DNA from: CTSoil-075 sp964292325
GTDB taxonomy: Bacteria; Bacillota; Negativicutes; DSM-13327
Direction: 5' to 3'
Length of the DNA stretch: 27,321 nt
Assembly (NCBI GenBank): GCA_964292325.1
Contig: CAXYVG010000050.1
Span: forward strand, 1 to 27,321
Shown: positions 7,647-15,900 of the stretch, in pieces
Numbering within the stretch: position 1 is the stretch's first letter
How the letters are laid out: every line of letters begins with the position of its first letter
Translations under genes and position numbers: made by a program
Notes under the pieces: model-generated
Seen by the model: only the letters and a program-made list of their open reading frames with translations
The model's database searches: none
What the model was told of the DNA's origin: nothing

Positions 7647-8120
7647 TTATTTACCAGTTATTTTTTTGCCTACTTCTTCGGTAATATCTTGACCACCGTA
7701 TATAACACTGCCTTTATCCATAACAACACTCAAGCCTTTCGCATCCGCTACTGTCTTGATTGCAGCATCTACTTTTTCAAGCAATGGATTAATCAATTCT
7801 TGCTGTTTCAAGCTCAATCTCTGTTGTACTTGCGTATAGTAGTCTTGCTTTTCTTTATCATTCATCGTCGCAGATTTTGTTTCAAAATCAGTTCTTGCTT
7901 GCTCAACTTCAGCTTGCATTGTTTCTTGCGCTTTTGCCATATCAGGATGTTGTGAAACTAAAATTTGTTTATTAACAACCCCAACATTCGATGAGTTACT
8001 AGAAGCTGCCGATACCGTCTTACCACTTTGTGATAAAGCCAATCCAACTACACCTAGCATGAAAAAAGTTGCCACAGCTAGTGACACAATTTTTACTTGT
8101 TTTTTCCCTAAATTAAGCAC
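7647..8120 (-). CDS. OmpH/Skp-family periplasmic chaperone
   Basis: A 157-residue protein with a basic N-terminus and a hydrophobic segment (about 10-30), followed by a possible signal-peptidase site at VSAAS. The mature start VGVVNKQILVSQHP, the central coiled coil (about 60-120) and the end KGLSVVMDKGSVIYGGQDIT match OmpH/Skp, the periplasmic holdase delivering unfolded barrels to BamA. The start is GTG 8120, eight bases after AGGGG; no better in-frame ATG exists. A good promoter lies upstream at 8167-8195, so this gene probably heads its own transcript through to the acyltransferase. It lacks the lipobox found in its two downstream paralogues. Confidence 0.88.
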   Translation of the reverse strand: MLNLGKKQVKIVSLAVATFFMLGVVGLALSQSGKTVSAASSNSSNVGVVNKQILVSQHPDMAKAQETMQAEVEQARTDFETKSATMNDKEKQDYYTQVQQRLSLKQQELINPLLEKVDAAIKTVADAKGLSVVMDKGSVIYGGQDITEEVGKKITGK

Positions 8121-8166
8121 GAATAAACCCCTTCTCTCTGCCTATTGGCATCAAATTTACCTTTTT

Positions 8167-8195
8167 ATTATAACAGGGTACCTACACATATTCAA
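8167..8195 (-). promoter_or_regulatory. Sigma-A-type promoter for the ompH-lpxD operon
   Basis: On the minus strand TTGAAT (8190-8195) and TATAAT (8167-8172) are separated by exactly 17 bases. It lies in the 108-base gap before the first ompH, with about 47 bases from the -10 to the GTG start. Confidence 0.75.
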
Positions 8196-8228
8196 GATGT
8201 TGCCGTTACCGAAAAATTTACAATGCAT

Positions 8229-9512
8229 TTATAAGTTACCAATCAATCGAAGCCACTTATCTTCTTGGGTAAATATATATTCTGCGCTCAAAAAGTCATG
8301 CATTTTATAACGAACAGCGAACAATCCTTTACCAGCAGCAGAAGTACGTTCAAAGCGCAAACTGACATTTCGGTTCACATCTTGCTGCAACCATACAATC
8401 TCGCGTTTATCGGAAATATCATATTTGAATCCAGCGGTTGTACTTGTGCCAATCTTGTGCCCCCAGCCAGGTGTAAACTCCCAAACAACGCGATTGGGAA
8501 TGAAGTGCAATTCCATAAATACTTCATCTCGCTTACTGACAAATTTCCCTGCATGAAATTGAAATGAAGTATTATCTTGCCTAGTTCCCATGTCCATATA
8601 TCCTTCTATGAATAGCTTATACTTGGTTGTTTCCACATCAAGGGCAATTTCCGTATCTGTTGCAGCATAAATCATCGGAGTCACCTTTAGAGCGTAACGG
8701 TTGGCAATTGGTTCTTGAGCTGTTGCTGTATTCAGACAATCCGTAAAGTAATCTTGGTGCCTTTGTATAAACGCTACTGGTAAACCCATTAGACTTTTAC
8801 TAGTCTGATCCACCACTGGGCGAGCCATAGCCAATACTAAATTAGGGATGGTCTTTGACCTAAGGGATACATGTACATCCTGCACGGTAGGTCCAATTGG
8901 CGTTAATGATAGTTTTACAACTGTGTGTCCCCCTGGAATGATCTCAAAGTTAACACGAAACTCAGGTAGCTGATCCGCTAGTATTTCACGTATCAGAATT
9001 TTGGACACGCCACCCGCCCAGTCCACGGCATCAATTGGAAGCCCAATAAAAACCTCATTCACTTGCGCTTCGATATTCCCTATATCTTTTTTGATTAGAT
9101 TGATGATTTCAGGAGACAGTGTACCAAAATCAGTTTCAAGCGTCACGTCATGGACCACTTCACCCCATGGCGCTATCGCGACTTGAATCACCGTATTAGA
9201 ATCTGGCACTACACTAACGGACTGTACCGAATAACCTACCAAAACTCTATCAAATATTTCTTTTATCAATTTTTCATAAGAAGCTTTACTCGCCGCAATA
9301 TCATGGATGTTACGACCAACTAACATTTGCTCGCCCACTGTCGCTACGCTAGTTTCCATACGTTTGCCAATTCGACTTGGCGGTACTGGGCTCGCCGCAA
9401 TGCTAACCGTTACTTTCTCCACTACTTCATCGGAAGCTTTCGCTACACCAGGTAACAGTATCAAACAAATCAAAGAAACGCTACAAAAAAAGCGAATGTA
9501 TTTAGCCCAAAT
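8229..9512 (-). CDS. Uncharacterised exported protein with tandem POTRA-like repeats
   Basis: About 427 residues; I do not recognise a named family. An AGGAGG at 9522-9527 is followed nine bases later by an in-frame ATT (9512), which gives the signal peptide M-WAKYIRFFCSVSLICLILL...VAKA. There is no in-frame ATG, GTG or TTG before TTG 9473, which has no ribosome-binding site and would remove the charged n-region. Residues about 79-166 and 167-253 are two copies of one unit: a helix (KLIKEIF / KILIREIL), a strand ending VVP or IIP, a second strand around APWGEVVHDV or TPIGPTVQDV, a further helix, and GLP. This beta-alpha arrangement recalls POTRA domains. The last 160 residues are rich in alternating strands and could form a small barrel. 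It lies between bamA and ompH, pointing to an envelope role. Its function is unknown. Confidence 0.75.
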   Translation of the reverse strand: MWAKYIRFFCSVSLICLILLPGVAKASDEVVEKVTVSIAASPVPPSRIGKRMETSVATVGEQMLVGRNIHDIAASKASYEKLIKEIFDRVLVGYSVQSVSVVPDSNTVIQVAIAPWGEVVHDVTLETDFGTLSPEIINLIKKDIGNIEAQVNEVFIGLPIDAVDWAGGVSKILIREILADQLPEFRVNFEIIPGGHTVVKLSLTPIGPTVQDVHVSLRSKTIPNLVLAMARPVVDQTSKSLMGLPVAFIQRHQDYFTDCLNTATAQEPIANRYALKVTPMIYAATDTEIALDVETTKYKLFIEGYMDMGTRQDNTSFQFHAGKFVSKRDEVFMELHFIPNRVVWEFTPGWGHKIGTSTTAGFKYDISDKREIVWLQQDVNRNVSLRFERTSAAGKGLFAVRYKMHDFLSAEYIFTQEDKWLRLIGNL

Positions 9513-9566
9513 AGCAATGCGCCTCCTGTAAAAAATTAATGGTGCGTGATGTTGGTATGATATAAG

Positions 9567-9595
9567 GCAGAGTCAGGTCATAGACCTGACTCTGC
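9567..9595 (-). other. Strong intercistronic hairpin after bamA
   Basis: A perfect 13-base inverted repeat (9567-9579 with 9583-9595) closes on a three-base loop, 12 bases after the bamA stop. No T-run follows on either strand, so it is not a classical terminator; it may protect the bamA message from 3' exonucleases or partly block transcription into the next gene. Confidence 0.7.
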
Positions 9596-9606
9596 TCTGA
9601 TACCTA

Positions 9607-11376
9607 TTAGAATTGTCCACCAAAACTAAAATGGGTTTTAGCACCTTGACTACCTTTTGCATAATCAAGACGAATTGGACCGATAGGAGTCGAAACACGA
9701 ACCCCTACACCAACACTAGACATTAAGTCATTCAATTTGTATCCTTCGCCATCCCAAGCCTTACCAATATCAGCAAAGACTACCCCTTCTACTTTTTTCG
9801 CCACTGGAAAGCGGTATTCAGCAGAAGCAGCTAGCATTTTGTCACCTTTAAACTGGTCATCACGGTAACCACGTAGAGTATCAGCGCCACCTACAGCATA
9901 TTGTCCACTCTCAGGCATATTGCCAGTTGCATAGCCCATCGTTCCGCGTAATGCTACGACTTGTGCATGACCGACTTTCAGATAGTTACGAGTCTCAACA
10001 GTGTATTTGTTGAAATTAAAATCACCGCCAAGAGATTTACCCGCAAATTCTGTTGTCAAAGAAACACGATTTCCTTCTGTAGGACTAAATACATTATCTC
10101 GAGAATCAAATATTCGCGTTAGACTTATGCTACGAGTCAAGCCGAAATTATCTTCCAGATAACCCGATCCAGCACTATAACTTGGATCATAGCCCGTACT
10201 ACCAGGTGTTGCTGAATAATCAACAGGTCCTGATACATATTTTATAAATGTGTCTTTACGTTGCTTGAAGCTAATATAGTTCTGTACATATTCGCCTTGC
10301 GGACGACCAAGAGTCACATCAAAACCTTTACGATTTTTATCATATGTGGAGCGAGTGCCACCATCCGTATAATAATCGGTATACTCATTGGTCATGTTGT
10401 AAATACTAAAACCAAAGGATGTTTGTTTGGCATCAAGCCACGGACGATTATAGCTTATCTCATAATTCTTGCTACTTGCTTTTCCGCCAAATTCCCAGTG
10501 GAATTTCAGCTTATCACCAGTTCCGCGGAAATTGTCGTCACCGACTTCAATGATACCAATCATTCCATCCGATTTGCTGTAACCGCCACCAATGGAAAAT
10601 CTACCTGTTTTTTGTTCGACAACATTGGTTTCAAATACAACCGCATTGGGTTCCTTCCCAGGATTCAGCTTCATATTTACATCTTCAAAATACCCAAGGT
10701 TGTAGATTTTTTGCATACTGCGTTTGGCTTCTTTTGCATTAAAAGGCTGATTTACTTTCATTTTCATTTCACGAGTAATTACATAGTCTTTTGTTTTTTC
10801 ATTGCCTTTTACTGTGATGCCCTCTAGCGTACCTTCATTGAAGGTAAGAGTCAGTGTGCCACCCGGGCTCATCGAAACATCGCTTACCTTGGCCAAGATA
10901 TAACCTTCTCCATGATAATATTGTTCCATGGCCTGTACATTTTTATTTAGTTCCTTTGAGTTTAAAATATTTCCCTTAGCAACTGTCAACATGCTGTTTA
11001 GCTTGTCAGCCGTTACCTTGGTATTTCCTTTCATGACAACCTCCCGTAATACGGGATTTTCCATTACGTTATAAACTACCTGAATACCTTCAGGAACCTC
11101 ATTAAAATTGGATACTACGTCAAAGAAATAGCCTAATTCGTAAATGGATTGCATATCAGCCTTAATTTTTTCTGCTGTCACTACGTCACCAGGTTTTACC
11201 TTCACTACATCCATGATCGTCTTTTCTGTCACGGCAGTGTTGCCAAGCACAGCAACCGATGTCACTACTTTACCAGTAGGATCCGCTGCATAAGCAGGCA
11301 CTAATGTAGCAAGGACAATACTGAGACTAAAAATAGCAACTAGCAGTATCTGTCCATATAATTTTTGCGTTTTCAT
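9607..11376 (-). CDS. bamA: Outer-membrane protein assembly factor BamA (Omp85), three POTRA domains
   Basis: A 589-residue protein that inserts beta-barrel proteins into the outer membrane. The signal peptide is residues 1-30 (ending AYA). Three POTRA domains follow at about 37-106, 107-182 and 184-254, each with the GN-x-V/T start and a YELGYF- or YNLGYF-type helix end. The barrel runs from about 258 to the end, with the lid-lock motif LRGY near 501-504 and the C-terminal FSFGGQF ending in phenylalanine. E. coli BamA has five POTRAs and about 810 residues; three is a natural short form in this group rather than a truncation. AAGGAGGT precedes ATG 11376. It follows the sigma factor and membrane-protein genes in the same direction. 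Confidence 0.95.
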   Translation of the reverse strand: MKTQKLYGQILLVAIFSLSIVLATLVPAYAADPTGKVVTSVAVLGNTAVTEKTIMDVVKVKPGDVVTAEKIKADMQSIYELGYFFDVVSNFNEVPEGIQVVYNVMENPVLREVVMKGNTKVTADKLNSMLTVAKGNILNSKELNKNVQAMEQYYHGEGYILAKVSDVSMSPGGTLTLTFNEGTLEGITVKGNEKTKDYVITREMKMKVNQPFNAKEAKRSMQKIYNLGYFEDVNMKLNPGKEPNAVVFETNVVEQKTGRFSIGGGYSKSDGMIGIIEVGDDNFRGTGDKLKFHWEFGGKASSKNYEISYNRPWLDAKQTSFGFSIYNMTNEYTDYYTDGGTRSTYDKNRKGFDVTLGRPQGEYVQNYISFKQRKDTFIKYVSGPVDYSATPGSTGYDPSYSAGSGYLEDNFGLTRSISLTRIFDSRDNVFSPTEGNRVSLTTEFAGKSLGGDFNFNKYTVETRNYLKVGHAQVVALRGTMGYATGNMPESGQYAVGGADTLRGYRDDQFKGDKMLAASAEYRFPVAKKVEGVVFADIGKAWDGEGYKLNDLMSSVGVGVRVSTPIGPIRLDYAKGSQGAKTHFSFGGQF

Positions 11377-11394
11377 GCATTACCTCCTTTTTGT

Positions 11395-11970
11395 CTACTG
11401 GCCGCGTAATGATTTTCCGGCGGCCCGCACTAATTTTTCCATTTCTTCAGAAGATACGACCACGGTTTGCTCACTCTGACGAGGTTGTTCCCGTTCTACT
11501 TGACGCGGTTTTTCCGACACTTTTTCTACCGTTCTTTCCGTAGCAACAACTTGATTCACTTGCTTTTCTGGCAAGTTTTTTTCATTTGGTGTAGCATTTG
11601 CCACTGGCGTATCCGGAATCATTGCCTTAGCCACAGCCTCAACTGGCAGGCTCACTTGGCTCGCCACTTGACTAGGTAGTGGAACCGGCACCGCTATAGC
11701 AGGTTTATTAGTCCACCAATAAACCCCTCCTACTACAATCACCATACTCATCGCAATCGTCAAGGCTATTCCATGACGAAATATGACGTATTTATAACGC
11801 CACTGCCGAGATCGATTGACTTCTTTTACATGTTGAAGTTCCGCTTGGGCCAGCATCAGATCAAGTTCAGCACGTACATCATGTTCCTTGTCAAAAGCTT
11901 CTTCAGCTTTTGTCAGCCATTCTTTTGCCGAACGCAAATGCTGATACACATGTTGTTTTAATCGAGCCAT
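11395..11970 (-). CDS. Single-pass membrane protein of unknown function
   Basis: A 191-residue protein not matched to a known family. The start is chosen at ATG 11970 because GAGGTG (11977-11982) lies six bases before it. Residues 1-64 are helical and charged (cytoplasmic by the positive-inside rule, with RSRQWRYKYVIFR just before the membrane), 66-86 form one membrane span ending WW, and the rest is a Pro/Val/Glu/Gln-rich periplasmic tail ending in SSEEMEKLVRAAGKSLRGQ. The layout resembles TonB/TolA-like linkers or a single-pass anti-sigma factor. It stands between a sigma factor gene and bamA (18 bases before the latter). An anti-sigma role is only a suggestion from position and topology. 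Confidence 0.65.
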   Translation of the reverse strand: MARLKQHVYQHLRSAKEWLTKAEEAFDKEHDVRAELDLMLAQAELQHVKEVNRSRQWRYKYVIFRHGIALTIAMSMVIVVGGVYWWTNKPAIAVPVPLPSQVASQVSLPVEAVAKAMIPDTPVANATPNEKNLPEKQVNQVVATERTVEKVSEKPRQVEREQPRQSEQTVVVSSEEMEKLVRAAGKSLRGQ

Positions 11971-12091
11971 ATGCATCACCTCTATTATAAACATACTCTA
12001 TAGTCCAAAAAAAGAGATACTTTGTGGCATTTGATAAGATGGCAAAAACGGCTAATTTCAGCGATTATCTGTATCTTATATAAAAATACAT

Positions 12092-12122
12092 ATTATATAC
12101 GCCTTTTTTCTCATTATTACAA
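12092..12122 (-). promoter_or_regulatory. Possible promoter ahead of the membrane-protein/bamA genes
   Basis: On the minus strand TTGTAA (12117-12122) is 17 bases from TATATA (12094-12099), which overlaps a TATAAT (12092-12097, 19-base spacing). It lies in the 169-base gap after the sigma factor gene. The AT-rich context makes this a moderate call. Confidence 0.4.
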
Positions 12123-12139
12123 GAAACTTTATTATACAA

Positions 12140-12778
12140 TCACCAGTTCTGCATAAATTTGGACAACATACCACGAACGCGTTTGATTCCTTGCTTTTGC
12201 AGGCGGTAAATATGAGAAATGCTCACATCCAAGCTTTCAGCCAATTGCTTGGGTTCACGATCTTCTAGAAACACGCCGCTTAGGACAGCTTGTTCATTCG
12301 CTGGCAAACGTCCCATGGCCTTTTCTACTTGCTCTACAAGATAATTACGTTCTGCTTGTTTTGCAACCTCGGCTCTAGCGTCTACCAAGAGGTCACCTAC
12401 CGTACTACTTTGGTCATCGGAGAGTGGGCTATCGATCGAGCACAAAGCAAGTTTACCCTCTCGCTGCATATAGTTGAGCATACGTCCACGAATGCGATGC
12501 ATTGCATACAAACTAAAAGCTACCCCCCGCTGATGATCATACGTCCCTACTGCTTCAATCAAGCCAACGGTACCTTCTTGAATCACATCCATCACAATAC
12601 CTTCATTAAGATGCCAATTCGTAGCCGCTTTAAATACCAATGGCTGATAATTTTCAATAATTTTCGTACGACAAGCAGAATCATTCTGTTCTTTATAGCC
12701 AATCCATAATTCTTGTTCTTCCTCGCGAGATAGCAATTGTATTTTTTGCAGTTCCCGCAAATATTGATTCAGATCCAT
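12140..12778 (-). CDS. Sigma-70 family RNA polymerase sigma factor lacking region 3.0-3.1
   Basis: A 212-residue alternative sigma factor. A region 1.2-like start (DLNQYLRELQKIQLLSREEE, residues 2-21) leads into region 2 (about 39-108: DVIQEGTVGLIEAV, then the promoter-recognition helix around YAMHRIRGRMLNYMQREG). The next segment, IDSPLSDDQSSTVGDLLVD (115-133), looks like the region 3.2 linker, and region 4 (about 151-205) has the helix-turn-helix KQLAESLDVSISHIYRL. Region 3.0-3.1 seems absent. The start at ATG 12778 is favoured because GGGGGT lies seven bases upstream; an in-frame GTG at 12787 would overlap that site. It is located between tamB and bamA, so control of envelope genes is plausible but unproven. 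Confidence 0.85.
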   Translation of the reverse strand: MDLNQYLRELQKIQLLSREEEQELWIGYKEQNDSACRTKIIENYQPLVFKAATNWHLNEGIVMDVIQEGTVGLIEAVGTYDHQRGVAFSLYAMHRIRGRMLNYMQREGKLALCSIDSPLSDDQSSTVGDLLVDARAEVAKQAERNYLVEQVEKAMGRLPANEQAVLSGVFLEDREPKQLAESLDVSISHIYRLQKQGIKRVRGMLSKFMQNW

Positions 12779-12824
12779 AGCACTCACCCCCTTTCTAAAT
12801 CGTCTTCATAACACTTTTCTTCAT

Positions 12825-12881
12825 GGCAATCGTCGTGGAAGCCCTATACCCCAGACACGGCAGACTACCAATATAGCTGCA
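12825..12881. repeat. Dispersed intergenic repeat, truncated copy
   Basis: This matches both flanks and the right arm of the element at 914-1010: GGCAATCGTCGTGGA, then CCCTATACCCC, then CACGGCAGACTA and a diverged end. The left hairpin arm and loop are absent. It lies in the 129-base gap between tamB and the sigma factor gene. Confidence 0.75.
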
Positions 12882-12907
12882 ATTTTCTTAGTGATTCTTT
12901 ATATCAT

Positions 12908-15900
12908 TTAAAATCTAAACCGAGTCTCCACCCCAAGCCACCAACGACTTTGTTGATCAATCGATGCATTGACATTGGTACGTCTCGTTAATGCATAGCG
13001 CAAAGTCAAGTCACTATTGGCCTGATTAACCCCCATCGTATAACTAAGCAGTAGCTTGTCCGTCAAATATTTACTCATTTCTATATTGTATGATTCTTGC
13101 GATGCAGCAGCAGATTGTATGCGAGCCGTATAACTTTTCTTCATAACATTCGAAGTGCTATCTTGCACTAGCCGAAACTCGTCTAAACCCAAAGCTCCGC
13201 GAAAAGCATTTTCCACTTCACTGACCACTTGTATTTGTAGACCGGCGCCAATTACGCTCACGACTTCATCACGACCTACACCACCGCTATTGCCGCTATG
13301 TTGTTTGTCAGTATAGCGACTTCGTAGCGTCAGCAGAGATAGAATCTCTTGTTGGCGCATAACCGGATCAGATGTCAAATTAAATTGCAAAGCACTCATC
13401 GGACCATTGATATTTAAGTTGACAATAACCTGCTGGAGAGTTGCTTGTGCACTAAGCTTGACAATTGGCTCAAGTGACGCAAATTTTCTAAACTGGAGGC
13501 TCCCCTCAAGGATGCTAAACCGTGTTCTAAGATAATTCACTGAACCCCGCACTGCGCGAAGATGACCTGAAAAATCAGGTTTATTCATGGTACCGGCAAA
13601 ATTCATTTTCCCTTCCGCTGCAATATCATAAAGATAAGGATTATAAAAACGCACTTTCTTGCCCACTACCATTTGCACATCAAAGGCAATATTCATATCC
13701 ATCATTTGCGCCTCGGGAATGATCGGAATATTAATTGTATCCTTCTCAAATAATAATTTGCCTGATAGTTTGGGCTGTTTGTCCTTATTATTGAAATTCA
13801 AGTTCCCATCAATAGGTCCTGTGAAATATTTGCTACTAATCTCTGGTTTATTCAATACTAATGATAGATCATAGTCTGGCGCCGACATGCCATGAAGCTT
13901 CGCAGTACCAGTAAGGCTATACATTCCCTTGCCCATATGACCATCAAACTTCTTTATATTGATTGTATCACCTTCGAAGCTAATATCAAGGTCCATTTTC
14001 TGGATCGGTTCATTCAGTACTTTGAACTTCATGGTACCATTATTAACAATAATATTACCTGCCATACTAGGATTATCCAAAGTACCTGTCACATTAATTT
14101 CACCTTGCGTCTTACCTTCGGCCCACGCTACTTGTTTGGTAAGTAGCGGTAAAATGCTGAGATTGGCTTCATCCAACCGCACTTTCAAATCCATTTGTTC
14201 TGTACGGTTTGCCGTTGCCCGTCCTGCAGAACTAAAGGCTGCGACTGGAATCGTACCATATGCACTGGCTTGATATGGCCCTTTTTTCATCAATGCCTGA
14301 TTGATACGAACTTCTTTGTTATCTAGTATTAGCAAACCAAATAGGGAATCAAAGGTTGTACTGCCTATACCGCCATTGGCAATTTCAAGTGACACAGCCG
14401 TATGCGGATTACTCGCTACCCCTGAAATCTGAGCAGTAAAGCCTATCTTTCCTGTTGGTTCGATATCGGTAGTAAAAAATGCCGCTACTAAACCAGCATC
14501 AATATCTCGCCCCCCCACTTCTAAATCAATGGAGCCATCCAAATCTGCTGTTCCTCGCGCAACCAATACACCATTACCTTGCATAGCCGACAAATCATTA
14601 ATGGTAACAACATTATTCTCTAAAGAGGCATCAATATTGACGCTATCTAATGCTTGCTTTTTGATACTACCTGTTTTTATATTACCTGTCAACCAAATAT
14701 TAGGTTTTTTGGCCTTTCCGTTGACCTTTATGTGACCATTAAGCAGTCCCCGAATTCCTTTATCCGGTACTTCTGCCATGGCTAATATGTAGCTTATTTC
14801 GGCATTTTCCATATCAAGATTCCCATATACTTCATTGGTATTTAACGTAAATCCGCCAACAAAATTAAATTTTCCAGTGCCTTGCATAAAAGAAAGGTTC
14901 TGTATCTCAATATCCGTACCATTATAAGCAACGCTACTTGTTATACTGCTAAATTCTTGATTATTAATTCGTAGTTTATCAGCTAACACTCGTCCTTGGA
15001 AGAGCGGATTATTGAGATTTCCTGTCAACTTGCCATCCAAATAAGCACGCCCAGCAGCAGTATATGACTGGTTGGCGGCAAGGCGTTCTAGATCAATATC
15101 TTGCGCCGCTATATCAAAATTTAATTCATTATCCACCGTTATACTGCCCGATAAGCGTATCTGTGTATTCAGCGAATAAATACTGCATTGAGCAATTGTA
15201 GTAACGCCTTGTTCTCGTTTATAAAAAGCCTCGCCCTTGGCAACTAACTGACCGCGAAAACTACCATCTGTCAATAATAAATGTCCCTCTACATCTGGAT
15301 TCGTCAATGTTCCAGTCAATACAATTCTATTATTTACATTCCCTGTCAACTTTTCACCTGGCGATAACAGTTTGACCAAATTCTCAGCTCTCGCCTGCTC
15401 TGAAAGTACTGTGAGATTGATTGGTTGTTGTTCATCTAGACCTATCGTTCCATGCACATGATGCTGCGTTACGCCGTCTTGAAGATTGACATCCTCTAAT
15501 ACTATTTGTTGACGATTGGCATGAACCACCCCTTTTACCTCTGCAAATGGTTGATAAAAAACCCGCCCGCCGCTCGCGCTAAAGCTTGCCACCACTTCTG
15601 GTTCTAATAAAGTCCCCGTAATCTGACCCGCGAAATTCCCCTGACCACTGTGCATGCCCGTCCCCTGTTTATCAAGCTGCGCAAGGGCTAACCCATGACC
15701 ATATGCCGTCAGGTTGAGGGTCTGATGATCCACTACACCACTAGCAGATACCATTCCCTGCGCAATGCCAAGATTGATATAATCAACCGCAATGATATCA
15801 CCATGACGATAAAAGCCCGCCGCTAGTGAATCAAAAGCCACACCTGTTATTTCCCCCTGACCAATTGCTACTGTCCCCGTAAGATCGGCATTGCTTACAT

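Noticed and set aside
8229..9473. TTG at 9473 as start of the POTRA-repeat gene
   Set aside because: It has no ribosome-binding site and removes the basic n-region of the signal peptide; the AGGAGG lies about 50 bases upstream.
10261..10827. Plus-strand frame of 188 codons inside bamA
   Set aside because: Antisense to a full-length BamA with conserved domains; its composition looks like a shadow of beta-strand codons.
11995..12139. Riboswitch in the gap after the sigma factor
   Set aside because: Only a 7-base ATAAGAT/ATCTTAT repeat across 32 bases was visible; no known aptamer motif was recognised.
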